Virus record (IMG/VR): IMGVR_UViG_3300015208_000001
Span: 1 to 51,707 of that record
Reading direction: 5' to 3' (one strand)
From: a virus
DNA: 51,707 nucleotides
In this document: piece after piece, positions 17,022-24,596 of the stretch
Layout: every line of letters begins with the position of its first letter
Position numbering within the stretch: position 1 is the stretch's first letter
The notes under the pieces: model-generated
Seen by the model: the letters and a program-made list of their open reading frames with translations, nothing else
Database searches by the model: none
What the model was told of the DNA's origin: nothing
Made by a program: the position numbers and the translations under genes

Positions 17022-17066
17022 GAACGCCCTCGCCTCGGCAGGGACGCGAACTTTATCGCCAATCCC
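17011..17066 (+). promoter_or_regulatory. Conserved phage leader element, copy F (C39 peptidase gene)
   Basis: GGGAACACTAG box containing the preceding gene's TAG, core GGAACGCCCTCGCCTCGG, then arms GGGA.GCGA and TCGC...TCCC that pair immediately before the ATG. The arm sequence is new but the structure is retained. Confidence 0.75.
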
Positions 17067-17585
17067 ATGCTCAACGTTCCTTACTTTGACCAACTCGAAA
17101 ACGTCGATCATCCGATGGGAAGCTGCAATGTTTCCAGCCTCGCAATGTGCTTGCTCTATCTTGGAGCCAAGCCCACAACGGGGTGCAGATTTCCTGATGA
17201 ACTCGACGCTTACTGTGATGTGCATCAACTCGATCGTCACTCGCCTCAAGATTTGGCTAGAGTTGCCGCCGCCTATGGCGTGAAAGATAACTTCAAGACG
17301 AATGCCACGATCGCAGAAGTTAAGAATTGGGTGCAGACAAAGCCAGCGATCGTTCACGGATATTTCACTCAATCTGGTCACGTCATCTGTTTAATTGGTG
17401 CTGACGATACGGGGTTCTGGGTGAACGATCCCTACGGAAATTGGTATGCAGATGGCTATGACAGGAACGATGACTCTAACGACTGCAAGGGTAAAGGCTT
17501 GCACTACTCCAATGAGTTGATCGAGAGAACCTGCTGCACGGGTGGCGAGTTTTGGGTGCATTTCTTAGAGAAAGGCACCCAGTAA
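17067..17585 (+). CDS. C39-like cysteine peptidase, candidate lysin
   Basis: 172 residues. Starts with LNVPYFDQLENVDHPMGSC, a hallmark of C39-family (peptidase_C39_2) proteins, and has all three catalytic positions: Cys20 (GSCNVSSLAM), His105 (SGHVICLIG) and Asp121 (VNDPYGN). No signal peptide is seen. In phages such papain-fold enzymes can cleave peptidoglycan cross-links or act as virion-associated peptidases. It has its own late-type leader and lies near several tiny membrane proteins, so an endolysin role is plausible. It could alternatively process phage structural proteins. Confidence 0.8.
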   Translation: MLNVPYFDQLENVDHPMGSCNVSSLAMCLLYLGAKPTTGCRFPDELDAYCDVHQLDRHSPQDLARVAAAYGVKDNFKTNATIAEVKNWVQTKPAIVHGYFTQSGHVICLIGADDTGFWVNDPYGNWYADGYDRNDDSNDCKGKGLHYSNELIERTCCTGGEFWVHFLEKGTQ

Positions 17586-17594
17586 AACGTCACG

Positions 17595-18083
17595 CTACCT
17601 CAAGAGCCTCTGAGGGTGGGTGCGGTTGCCTCCCTTTCGCTGGATTGGCGGAAGTCGAAACGCATCTTCTACCGACCAGCCCATCCTCAGCCGATCTTTA
17701 ATCAGGCTTCGCGACACCCCTAGTCGTTCAGCCCATGCCGTCATGCACAAAGCTTCTCCCTCAAAAGTGATGAGGTGGTTGCTTTTTCGGTTTCGGGATT
17801 GAGTTCGGTTAGTAGCCCATCGGCAATTCTCAAGGGTGTAATCGCCGTTGCCGTCGATCCGGTCGATCGAGTGCTTCTCCGGCGGTTCTCCCATGTCTTC
17901 CAGGAAGTCTGCAAACGAGTTGCGCCATCTCTCGCAAACCTGAATCCCCCTGCCCCCATACTCAGGATATTTTGGGAGATTTTCGTCGTAGCATCGCCTT
18001 CTCATGGCTTGCCAAGAATAATACGCGTGGCTGGGTCTGTGTCCTTCCCTCGATCGCGAGTGTCCGTGCTGCTTTTCAGGCAT
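17595..18083 (-). CDS. HNH endonuclease, homing type
   Basis: 162 residues. Shows the well-known phage HNH pattern: YSWQAMRRRCYDE, YGGRGIQVCERW, FADFLEDMGEPP, then DRIDGNGDYTLENCRWAT with catalytic His/Asn and metal ligands. The C-terminal HTH-like segment (AWAERLGVSRSLIKDRLRMGWSVEDA) is shared with the zinc-finger protein at 16.5 kb. Free-standing HNH genes like this are mobile between phage genomes. It is inserted against the direction of its neighbours, 9 bp from the C39 gene stop, which supports acquisition. Confidence 0.9.
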   Translation of the reverse strand: MPEKQHGHSRSREGHRPSHAYYSWQAMRRRCYDENLPKYPEYGGRGIQVCERWRNSFADFLEDMGEPPEKHSIDRIDGNGDYTLENCRWATNRTQSRNRKSNHLITFEGEALCMTAWAERLGVSRSLIKDRLRMGWSVEDAFRLPPIQRKGGNRTHPQRLLR

Positions 18084-18125
18084 AGTGTAAATAGTCCTTC
18101 CAGAGGTTAGATCTTTGGTGGATTA

Positions 18126-18197
18126 GTCACCGCAATGCGTTGGAACCGTATTGCAGTGACGCTTGTACTATTTTACCGTTAAAACCCTTAGTACAAG
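18126..18197. promoter_or_regulatory. Two adjacent inverted repeats (operator or structured RNA)
   Basis: Repeat 1: GTCACCGCAAT (18126-18136) and ATTGCAGTGAC (18150-18160), 10 of 11 pairs. Repeat 2: CTTGTACTA (18162-18170) and TAGTACAAG (18189-18197), 9 of 9. They sit one base apart in the 190-bp gap between the divergent HNH gene and the small membrane genes. Confidence 0.55.
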
Positions 18198-18240
18198 AGG
18201 CTTTGAATAAGTTAATTCAGTGAAGTTGTCGCTCAAATTT

Positions 18241-18409
18241 GGGCATCCTGAGTTTCCCACGCATCACCAATTCCTATGAATATTTTGCTGTTTGGTTTGC
18301 TGATCGTGTTTGCGATCGTGTTTGTGATTTTTCTACTGTTGTCGGGTGGGTTGGACTGGGTGTTAAACAAGCTGTTCGATTAGCTGAAAACAACGGGCAT
18401 CCTGAGTTC
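18241..18409 (+). repeat. Direct repeat GGGCATCCTGAGTT, two copies
   Basis: Fourteen identical bases at 18241-18254 and 18395-18408, located 21 and 19 bases before the starts of the first two tiny membrane genes. The equal position suggests a shared regulatory or duplicated leader. Confidence 0.5.
18276..18383 (+). CDS. Tiny single-pass membrane protein, 35 aa
   Basis: MNILLFGLLIVFAIVFVIF.. is one hydrophobic helix followed by a short amphipathic tail (LDWVLNKLFD). Called because it is the first of three successive frames of the same kind and starts with a clean ATG after a repeated leader motif. No strong Shine-Dalgarno is visible. Could be holin, antiholin or a small regulatory membrane peptide. 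Confidence 0.5.
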   Translation: MNILLFGLLIVFAIVFVIFLLLSGGLDWVLNKLFD

Positions 18410-18427
18410 ACTTCCTAACGAAATAGA

Positions 18428-18523
18428 ATGCTCAAACAAATCCTCGAAATGGGTTACGCACTTTTTATCGTCTTCTTTTGGATCGCCCTGGCTGCGTCGT
18501 TCGGTATTCTTTTGGCGGGTTGA
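18428..18523 (+). CDS. Tiny single-pass membrane protein, 31 aa
   Basis: MLKQILEMGYALFIVFFWIA.. ends in a Gly, a single transmembrane helix with an amphipathic N-terminus. Its stop lies one base before the next ATG (TGATATG), so the three tiny genes form an operon. Confidence 0.5.
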   Translation: MLKQILEMGYALFIVFFWIALAASFGILLAG

Positions 18524-18524
18524 T

Positions 18525-18608
18525 ATGCTTGTTTTTGCCGTCGCGATCGTGTCCATCATTTTGATCGCCCTGGCGTTCAAACGGTTCATTAACTTGTTTC
18601 AAGACTGA
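18525..18608 (+). CDS. Tiny single-pass membrane protein, 27 aa
   Basis: MLVFAVAIVSIILIALAFKR then FINLFQD: one helix with a basic cytoplasmic end. Its TGA overlaps the ATG of the next gene (ATGA), supporting real translation and coupling. Confidence 0.5.
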   Translation: MLVFAVAIVSIILIALAFKRFINLFQD

Positions 18609-18982
18609 TGCCAGATATCCCAAGACGGCTCTCTCTGATCGACTCTCGCCTCGCCGCCATAGACAGACGGCTCGGCTACTTACGGGCGCGTTTGTTCTGG
18701 AAACCTGCGGGGGGAGCCTATCAGGAGCTTGACATCTTCACCCACATAGACAGAGGGGTAACGCCTAAGAACTGGCGATCGGGCACCGAAATCGAAGCCT
18801 ATCGCCACACGGTCACAGTTAATAAACAGGTGTTTCTCGCTCTCTCAGGCTATGGCACTTACGCCATTCAGACCGATACTCAGCCGATGTTACCCTGCAC
18901 TCTTGAGACTCAAAACACTCAAGACGACAGTACAGACGTGATTTTAGACCTTGCGATTATCCCCACTGCCCCAACCTTTTAA
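18608..18982 (+). CDS. Hypothetical virion-region protein, 124 aa
   Basis: Short helical N-terminus (DSRLAAIDRRLGYLRARLF), then a beta-rich part (YQELDIFTHIDRGVTPKNW, VTVNKQVFLALSGYGTYAI). The C-terminal tail is IIPTAPTF, nearly identical to the IVPSTPTF tail of the exonuclease downstream. Length and beta pattern would fit a head-tail adaptor-like protein but no family is recognised. Confidence 0.65.
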   Translation: MPDIPRRLSLIDSRLAAIDRRLGYLRARLFWKPAGGAYQELDIFTHIDRGVTPKNWRSGTEIEAYRHTVTVNKQVFLALSGYGTYAIQTDTQPMLPCTLETQNTQDDSTDVILDLAIIPTAPTF

Positions 18983-18984
18983 CC

Positions 18985-19314
18985 ATGCAATTCTCATCCA
19001 AAGACATCGTTGACGGCTTGTTTCTTCTTCTGATGATTTTGATCACCGCAGACATCCTTGTGGTTGTGGCTAAAGGTGGAAGTATTCAGCTTTCTTTGCA
19101 TCCACCAGCCCCTAATCTCATTGAAGGAGAGTTAGCCGCGATCGTGCCCCTCGAAATTGATTTAACGCAAGTGGAAGGAGATCGCTGGATGGCTGAAGTT
19201 TTAGCGATGCCCGGTGTCTATGCCAATGCAGCATCTAAGCAGGAAGCGATCGAGGATATCCGAGTCGCCACTCTGTGTGCGCTCGTGAATTTGCAAGCCG
19301 ATCACAAAGCCTAA
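18985..19314 (+). CDS. Membrane-anchored HicB-like domain protein
   Basis: 109 residues. An N-terminal hydrophobic helix (residues ~9-30, DGLFLLLMILITADILVVVA) is followed by a HicB-like fold: EIDLTQVEGDRWMAEVLAMPGVYANAASKQEAIEDIRVA, matching the G-x-W-x-A-E-V-x-x-x-P-G core of HicB antitoxins. No HicA toxin is adjacent, and fusion to a membrane anchor is unusual. The gene begins two bases after the preceding stop and is bordered by the short 3'-end repeats. Confidence 0.65.
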   Translation: MQFSSKDIVDGLFLLLMILITADILVVVAKGGSIQLSLHPPAPNLIEGELAAIVPLEIDLTQVEGDRWMAEVLAMPGVYANAASKQEAIEDIRVATLCALVNLQADHKA

Positions 19315-19344
19315 TATCGTGCCTTCTACCCCTACTTTTTGATT

Positions 19345-19932
19345 ATGCGCTACTGGTTTGATACTGAGTTCATTGAAAATGGAAAAACAATAGATCTTAT
19401 CAGCATAGGAATTGTTTGTAGTGATGGAAGAGAATATTACGCGATCAGCCTAGAGTTTAATGGGTATCGAGCGAGCCAGTGGGTGAAAGACAACGTGATC
19501 TCACAGCTTCCCCCGCGCCCCGCCATCATTCATAATCCTTGGGTGTCTCCATCGGAAAAGGAAAACGCTAAGTTCTGGAAAAGACGTAAAACGATCGCGG
19601 CAGAAGTTAGAGAGTTTCTGCTCTTTGATCCATATCCTGTTATCGATGGACAGTTAGACGAGTCTCCTGAGATCTGGGCTTACTATGCTGACTACGATTG
19701 GGTTGCTCTCTGCCAACTGTTTGGCACAATGATGGATCTGCCAAAAGGTTTTCCAATGTATTGCCGCGACATCAAACAAGAGTGCGATAGAGTTGGCAAC
19801 CCAAAGCTACCAAAGCAAGAAAGCGGCGAACACAACGCACTGGCAGATGCGCGGTGGAATAAGCAGGCGTGGGATTTTCTATTCGGCTTTAATCAAGACC
19901 TCGCGATCGTGCCTTCTACCCCAACATTCTGA
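19345..19932 (+). CDS. RNase AS-like 3'-5' exoribonuclease
   Basis: 195 residues from ATG 19345 (a TTG six bases upstream is an alternative). DEDD nuclease layout: FDTEF (Asp6, Glu8) near the N-terminus, a second Asp in YYADYDWVALCQLFG, and HNALADARW near the C-terminus supplying His and Asp. Close in style to the Rv2179c/RNase AS family, which degrades adenylate-rich RNA 3' ends. A phage copy could turn over host or phage RNA. Its C-terminal tail IVPSTPTF is shared with the gene two upstream. Confidence 0.8.
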   Translation: MRYWFDTEFIENGKTIDLISIGIVCSDGREYYAISLEFNGYRASQWVKDNVISQLPPRPAIIHNPWVSPSEKENAKFWKRRKTIAAEVREFLLFDPYPVIDGQLDESPEIWAYYADYDWVALCQLFGTMMDLPKGFPMYCRDIKQECDRVGNPKLPKQESGEHNALADARWNKQAWDFLFGFNQDLAIVPSTPTF

Positions 19933-20405
19933 TGACCTCACCCTATGGCTCTCGCCTCGCCCTGCTGTTCAACGACATCGAGCAACAACTCTCGAACACT
20001 TTCACCCTGACCCAACCCTTTCAGCCAGAGGTGACAGAGCCAGGGCAGCGCTTTGGCATCTGTGACTTTGCCGCATGGGAATCAACCGATAACGATCAGA
20101 ATGAGACTGAGCAAATCAAAGCCACTATCTTGATCACGGTTGGATATGCCAACTACAGAGCCTGTCGTGATGGGTCATTGCAGTTGGTTGCAGACCTGCG
20201 ATCGTTCCTCCCTAGTCTCAATAGCAAGCTCGATCGGCGGGGCGTTTTGCTGCATTTGAGCTATCCCCGATCGGTGCCAGCCATCAAGAAAGCGCCGATT
20301 AAGTCGCCTAACACGTCCACTCAGCATCTTTGGATTGTCGATGTCGTGGTCCCGATCGTGCTAGAGGTCGCGATCGGAAAGTCAATGTGCGGAGAGCACG
20401 TCTAG
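19932..20405 (+). CDS. Putative tail completion / terminator protein
   Basis: 157 residues; ATG overlaps the exonuclease stop (TGATG). Sequence is alpha/beta with long beta strands (QIKATILITVGYANYR, WIVDVVVPIVLEVAIG) and a helix-rich N-terminus (LALLFNDIEQQLSN), which matches the length and pattern of gp37-type tail terminators. It is followed by a terminator and precedes the integrase block. The assignment rests on pattern only. Confidence 0.55.
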   Translation: MTSPYGSRLALLFNDIEQQLSNTFTLTQPFQPEVTEPGQRFGICDFAAWESTDNDQNETEQIKATILITVGYANYRACRDGSLQLVADLRSFLPSLNSKLDRRGVLLHLSYPRSVPAIKKAPIKSPNTSTQHLWIVDVVVPIVLEVAIGKSMCGEHV

Positions 20406-20409
20406 ACAC

Positions 20410-20444
20410 AAAAAAGCCGCACAGCCTCACACTGCGCGGTTTTT
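20410..20444. terminator. Bidirectional intrinsic terminator
   Basis: Stem GCCGCaCAG / CTGcGCGGT with a 7-base loop, flanked by A6 on the left and T5 on the right, between the convergent stops at 20405 and 20453. Confidence 0.8.
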
Positions 20445-20452
20445 CGATTCGA

Positions 20453-20863
20453 CTATGCCACGATCGAGGGATCTCTCGTGGGTGCAGCCTGAACTACGGG
20501 GTCTGGGACGATTGGAACTGGCACAGGCGGAGAGATGGTCAACTCGCTGATCTTCTTCTGCAATGATGCGATCGCGTCGTTGAGAGCGCTTTTCTGTGCA
20601 TCCTCACCCTGCTTGTACTGGGTGAAATCGGTTTGACTTTGAGCGGCGAGGGCGTTTGCCGCCTTGATCGCCCCTTGATCGTCTGTGTTTGCTTGGACTT
20701 CTGAGGCAAGTTTCGCTTGAAGATCAGCGACTTGCTGCAATAGCTCCGCGACTTGCTGCGAAAGCTGAGTATTTTGATCCTTGAGCGACGAAAGCTCTTT
20801 CGTCGCTGCCAGAAAGATATCGGCTGCTCCTACGATCGGGTTGTTGCTTGATGTGTCAGTCAT
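20453..20863 (-). CDS. Coiled-coil protein with Pro-rich tail
   Basis: 136 residues from ATG 20863, chosen because AGAGGA lies just upstream (the longer TTG start would overlap that site). Residues ~15-105 are a Gln/Leu-rich coiled coil (LSQQVAELLQQVADLQAKL, ALNDAIASLQKKISEL), then a PPVPVPIVPDPVV tail. Resembles small phage structural or spanin-like rods without a membrane anchor; no family recognised. Confidence 0.7.
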   Translation of the reverse strand: MTDTSSNNPIVGAADIFLAATKELSSLKDQNTQLSQQVAELLQQVADLQAKLASEVQANTDDQGAIKAANALAAQSQTDFTQYKQGEDAQKSALNDAIASLQKKISELTISPPVPVPIVPDPVVQAAPTRDPSIVA

Positions 20864-20902
20864 AGATCCTCTCAATGGTTATTGCAATGATAGACCAAGA
20901 AA

Positions 20903-21856
20903 TTAAACTAAATCTGACAGCAAATCAGTCATCTTCCCTTGACTGTTGCCTCTCTGATCGTCATAAATCATCAGGGTAGTAATGGCTTTATGCCTAGAAA
21001 GCTTCTGAACCTCTCGCACGTTCCCGTCCGTAGCATCCAGAGCAGCCGTGATCGACGAGTGACGGCAACGGTGAGGGCTGAATTGCTTATGTACCCCCGC
21101 TTTCTTAGCTGACTCAGAAACCAGGTTATAAATGCCGTTGCCCGTGAGCCGATGTCCAAAGTGCGCCCGATCGAGCGCCACAAACAGCGCTTTAATATCG
21201 GGTCGTGCCAACTCAGTCAGCCAGTCTTGAATCGCCTCGATCGAGCGATCCGATAGTGTCACCGCTTCTTTCTGAGTGCCGCGCCCCTTGCCCAAGATCA
21301 TCAGCGTCTTAGCCAGTGGGTCAAAGTCGCTCACGTCAGTCATTGAGATTTCGTTGCGTCTGAGGGCGTTATCCCAAAGCAGCCGCAAGATTGCATAATC
21401 TCGTTTGCCTTTAAGAGATGCCCGATCGCACGTCTCCAAAATTAGCCGATAGACATCCCCACTCACCCCGCTTGTGTCTCGGTAGCTTTGAATCTTTTCG
21501 CCTGTGACTTCTTCCAGGCTCCAGACGCACTTGCCGATCTTCTGAGCAAAGGTGACGAGTGACTTGATTGCAGCCAGCCGCCGATTCACGGTTGCCTCTG
21601 CCAGCTTCTTGTCTATTAGATGAGCCTTGTATTGCAAGACAAGCGCGATCGCTGTGAACCGCTCCAAACACAGAAACTCTCGAATCAATTGGGGCGATGG
21701 TTCGTGCTTGCAGATGGTTAAAAAGAAGTCTTTCAAGTCGCTCTGATAGGCTCTGCGAGTCGCTTCGCTTCGCTTATCGGCTAAGAGTTCTTTTAGGATG
21801 TCTCGATCGGCTACAAAAAAGAAGTTGCCGCCGACTGATGGCTGAATGCTGTTCAT
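20903..21856 (-). CDS. int: Tyrosine recombinase / phage integrase (XerC/D-like)
   Basis: 317 residues. N-terminal SAM-like core-binding domain ([14 protein letters not shown]-like segment at ~32-46) and a C-terminal catalytic domain with Arg166 (ALRRNEI), Lys190 region ([13 protein letters not shown]), His262/Arg265 (SPHRCRHSS), His289 (LSRHK) and Tyr298 (MIYDD). All catalytic positions are present. Its ATG overlaps the methyltransferase stop (ATGA), so both are one transcription unit. It likely catalyses integration or dimer resolution; no attachment site could be located by eye. Confidence 0.9.
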   Translation of the reverse strand: MNSIQPSVGGNFFFVADRDILKELLADKRSEATRRAYQSDLKDFFLTICKHEPSPQLIREFLCLERFTAIALVLQYKAHLIDKKLAEATVNRRLAAIKSLVTFAQKIGKCVWSLEEVTGEKIQSYRDTSGVSGDVYRLILETCDRASLKGKRDYAILRLLWDNALRRNEISMTDVSDFDPLAKTLMILGKGRGTQKEAVTLSDRSIEAIQDWLTELARPDIKALFVALDRAHFGHRLTGNGIYNLVSESAKKAGVHKQFSPHRCRHSSITAALDATDGNVREVQKLSRHKAITTLMIYDDQRGNSQGKMTDLLSDLV

Positions 21857-22821
21857 GCTGCAACCTCCAGCGATCGGGCGATTCTGGAGAGCGCGATCGC
21901 GTGATAGTCTGGGTTTAGCTCGATGCCGATGAAGTGCCTACCTAATTGTTGAGCAGCGATCGCGGTTGTGCCTGCGCCCATAAACGGATCTAAAATCACG
22001 CCCCCAACGGGTGAACCTGCTTTGATGCAAAGGGTTGGTAGCTCGATCGGAAAGGTGGCGAAGTGGGCTTCTTTACAGGCGGTCGGATTGATGCGCCACA
22101 CCGATCTATGGTTGCCCATCGTTGGGCTTGTTTTGAGTCCGTGATGTTTCAGTTTTGGGTCAGTGGTTCCGCTTCTAAACTGACTGCGATCGCGAGTGCC
22201 CCAATCTTGGGCAGGTTCTTTAATCGCATCTGCATCAAAGAAATAGCGCGGCTGCTTGGTCAATAAGAAAATATATTCGTGGGATTTAGTGCATCTATCT
22301 CTCACGGATTCAGGAAGTACATTACCCTCCCGCCTTGCCCCGCTTGTACCTTTTGCCCAGACGATATCTTGCCTGACATACCAGCCGTCATCTTGCAGAG
22401 CGATCGCGCATCGGTGCGGAATCAGGCAGAGATCCTTCTCTTTTAATCCATCGGTTAAACGGTTCGGTCGATCGGCGCGTTTGCCATTCTCTAGCGAGCC
22501 ATTACCCACAACGTTGCGACGATTGACCGACCAAGCAGAGGCATAGGTATCTCCGAGGTTTACCCAGCAGGTTCCTTCAGGCTTCAATGCTCGTCTGACT
22601 TCTGCAAAGACAGCCACGATCGAGGCAACATATTCACCCATCGTTGGCTCGTTCCCAATCTGCCCAGACATCCCATAATCGCGAAGGTTCCAATAAGGCG
22701 GAGACGTGACGCAACAGTCGATCGAGTTATCTGGCAGAGATTTCAGAATCTCGATCGAGTCCCCTAGCAGAACTTGATTGATTGGCAGAGTAGCCATAGA
22801 CGATGCTTGTGATAATGGCAT
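21853..22821 (-). CDS. DNA methyltransferase, N4-cytosine/N6-adenine class
   Basis: 322 residues; an internal ATG at 22797 ([13 protein letters not shown]) may be the true start. Motif [14 protein letters not shown] is at residues 39-50 and motif [11 protein letters not shown] near 278-287, the beta-class order (IV before I). No restriction enzyme lies beside it, so it is an orphan modification enzyme that probably protects the phage or regulates transcription. Target sequence cannot be deduced. Coupled to the integrase. Confidence 0.9.
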   Translation of the reverse strand: MPLSQASSMATLPINQVLLGDSIEILKSLPDNSIDCCVTSPPYWNLRDYGMSGQIGNEPTMGEYVASIVAVFAEVRRALKPEGTCWVNLGDTYASAWSVNRRNVVGNGSLENGKRADRPNRLTDGLKEKDLCLIPHRCAIALQDDGWYVRQDIVWAKGTSGARREGNVLPESVRDRCTKSHEYIFLLTKQPRYFFDADAIKEPAQDWGTRDRSQFRSGTTDPKLKHHGLKTSPTMGNHRSVWRINPTACKEAHFATFPIELPTLCIKAGSPVGGVILDPFMGAGTTAIAAQQLGRHFIGIELNPDYHAIALSRIARSLEVAA

Positions 22822-22932
22822 CGCCTCGGCTGTTATTGTTTAGCCTGCGCTGATCCGAGAATGCCCACTCTGCAAGGGGTTCTAAACAGGCTTCTGATAA
22901 TGGTGGTTTTAGCCAGCTTGGTCGCGCTATCT

Positions 22933-22952
22933 CTATGTCAAATTTGACATAG
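22933..22952. promoter_or_regulatory. Perfect 20-bp palindrome, candidate operator
   Basis: CTATGTCAAATTTGACATAG is perfectly self-complementary and AT-rich in the centre. It lies in the 298-bp gap between the divergent methyltransferase-integrase unit and the tail operon, the natural place for a phage repressor site. Confidence 0.6.
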
Positions 22953-22970
22953 CGGCGCTAATTCGCACAG

Positions 22971-23000
22971 AAAAAGCCGACAGTTGCTTAGACTGTCGGC
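22971..23000 (-). terminator. Intrinsic terminator reading leftward
   Basis: Stem GCCGACAG / CTGTCGGC, 8 perfect pairs, 9-base loop, followed on the minus strand by T5. It would stop antisense transcription from the tail region before the methyltransferase gene. Confidence 0.75.
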
Positions 23001-23046
23001 ACCCCTAGAACTTCGTAAGTCAGACCTCTAGAGTTCCCGATCAATT

Positions 23047-23118
23047 GGGAAAACTCAATATATAAAGGACTGCCCTCGCCTCAGAAGGGATGCACCCCAC
23101 TATCCCGCATCCCTAAAA
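23047..23118 (+). promoter_or_regulatory. Conserved phage leader element, copy A (tail tube gene)
   Basis: GGGAAAACTCA box, TATATAAA, core GGACTGCCCTCGCCTCAG, then hairpin arms GGGATGC and GCATCCC (7 perfect pairs) and five bases later the ATG. Confidence 0.8.
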
Positions 23119-23946
23119 ATGGCATCCGACAGTATTAAGGCATTCAGGACTATTACGCGCTGCTTCATTGGCAGACAGGCTACACTCTTAGGCGTTCCGG
23201 TGATCCTCCCGATCGCTATCGCCTCTAATCCTCTAGAAATCTCGATCGACCCAGGCGACAAGATCGAAAAAGTGATGACACTGGCTTGTGACGGTCGCGA
23301 GGTGATTGACTTCACCTATCCCAAAGGCTCTGAGCCTGTGATCGAACTCAAGTTCGGCTCGGCTGTGATGGAGTTAGAGGCGCTGCTGCATGGTCACGTC
23401 GTCGCCCCTGCTACGGGCGCGGTCGAGGTGTTTGCACTGGCTGAGTTTAACTCTGCATCCATGCCCGTCGCTCGTCCTACGGGCACGATCGGCACTTCTG
23501 TGATCGCTCAAACCGCCGCAACCAGTCGAGCACTCGCATCCTACATCGATCCCTTAACTAAGGTCGCAAACAAGATCGCCATCCAAGACGTGACTGTATC
23601 GCCGCTAGTCGGAGATCAGATGTCGATCGGTGCTGCAATGTTGTTCACGGTTTCTCCTGATTTGGCAGCAAAAGCAGTCAATATTAAGGTCTGGGTCCCG
23701 ACACTTGTTACGGGTGCTACGGTTGTTACAGCTACCCCGATCGGGCTGATTACCATCTACGCAATGGGCGTTGATTTTGATTCGCATCCTCGCTTGATTT
23801 CAGCGAGAAATTGTTCACGGACTGAGAGCGGAGCCATCGCGAGCGGACCAGAGCGGACGATGAAACTCAGCATCTTGCCAGACGTGTCCTGCATTTCTGG
23901 CTTGGGCTACGATATGGTGAGTATTCCTTTGAGCAGCGCGTGCTAA
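23119..23946 (+). CDS. Major tail protein (tail tube), candidate
   Basis: 275 residues, Val/Ile/Ala/Thr-rich and beta-dominated, without catalytic motifs. It is the first gene of the tail operon, directly before the chaperone pair and tape measure, which is the canonical place of the tail tube protein. Segments such as EKVMTLACDGREVIDFTYPKG and ALAEFNSASMPVA fit the tube fold. The dedicated leader suggests high expression. Confidence 0.7.
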   Translation: MASDSIKAFRTITRCFIGRQATLLGVPVILPIAIASNPLEISIDPGDKIEKVMTLACDGREVIDFTYPKGSEPVIELKFGSAVMELEALLHGHVVAPATGAVEVFALAEFNSASMPVARPTGTIGTSVIAQTAATSRALASYIDPLTKVANKIAIQDVTVSPLVGDQMSIGAAMLFTVSPDLAAKAVNIKVWVPTLVTGATVVTATPIGLITIYAMGVDFDSHPRLISARNCSRTESGAIASGPERTMKLSILPDVSCISGLGYDMVSIPLSSAC

Positions 23947-24594
23947 GTGAAACCCTTTCATAGACTGGAGTTCACTGATGGGAGCTTCTTATTAGTAGAA
24001 GCTCCTACGCTCGATCGAGCCTCCAAAATCAGAGCCTATCACGTTGAACTGCTGACTCTGACTCAAACGTTTGACTATGCCTATCTGCCTCAAACAGACC
24101 CGATTCTATTTGAAAGCTTTGAGCAATATTATCAAGCGATCGCGCAACGGCTCAAACCCAAGTTTGACGCGAGCCAGCTTTCCTCCGCATCCCGCCACTC
24201 TTTTTTTGTTGCCACCGATTCTAATACCGTTGATGACAAATCAGCCCCGAATGATCCCACAATCATTCTAGGGCTGTCACATCTAGAGATGCTGATGGGC
24301 TACAGTTTGCCAGAGCCAGGGGCTAAATCCGATCGAGAGGTTCGATTGACCAGTGGAGACGACGACGCGGATCTAGTGGCAGCGTTGCAACTGTGCTTCA
24401 AGTCGAGCGCTTTAGAGATGACGCGGCGATATTGCAGACAGGACTTGATCAACATCCTGAAACAGGCTCAAAACCTGCTCAGAGGCGATGAAGCGCTTAA
24501 AGAGTTGCAGACTGAGCGCGATCGGGCACTCTTTGAAAAGAATCAAGCCTCGATCGACGCTCAATTTAAAGCCGCTGGAGCTAACTTTTTCTGA
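23947..24594 (+). CDS. Tail assembly chaperone 1
   Basis: 215 residues from GTG 23947 immediately after the tail tube stop. Helical and acidic with FHRLEFTDGSFLLVEAPTLDRASKI at the start. The position between tube and tape measure and the stop/start overlap (TGATG) with the next frame are typical of the lambda G/GT pair. The end reads AAC TTT TTC TGA, where a -1 slip on the T-run enters exactly the frame of the next gene. Confidence 0.75.
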   Translation: MKPFHRLEFTDGSFLLVEAPTLDRASKIRAYHVELLTLTQTFDYAYLPQTDPILFESFEQYYQAIAQRLKPKFDASQLSSASRHSFFVATDSNTVDDKSAPNDPTIILGLSHLEMLMGYSLPEPGAKSDREVRLTSGDDDADLVAALQLCFKSSALEMTRRYCRQDLINILKQAQNLLRGDEALKELQTERDRALFEKNQASIDAQFKAAGANFF

Positions 24595-24596
24595 TG
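24583..24596 (+). promoter_or_regulatory. Candidate -1 frameshift site between the tail chaperones
   Basis: CTTTTTC directly before the UGA of chaperone 1. A -1 slip of Phe-tRNA from UUC to UUU leads to CTG ATG and the downstream frame, giving a 369-residue fusion. It is not a perfect X-XXY-YYZ heptamer, so it remains a candidate. Confidence 0.45.

Larger units (their letters stand above)
18957..19932 (+). repeat. Short repeat at the 3' ends of three successive genes
   Basis: Copies at 18957-18982, 19315-19343 and 19907-19932 with consensus GCGATCGTGCCTTCTACCCC then A/T-A-C-A/T-T-T-stop. In copies 1 and 3 it encodes the C-terminal tail I(I/V)P(T/S)(A/T)PTF; copy 2 follows the stop of the HicB-like gene in another frame and carries its own stop. 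The repeats flank the HicB-like and exonuclease genes like cassette borders. Confidence 0.6.
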
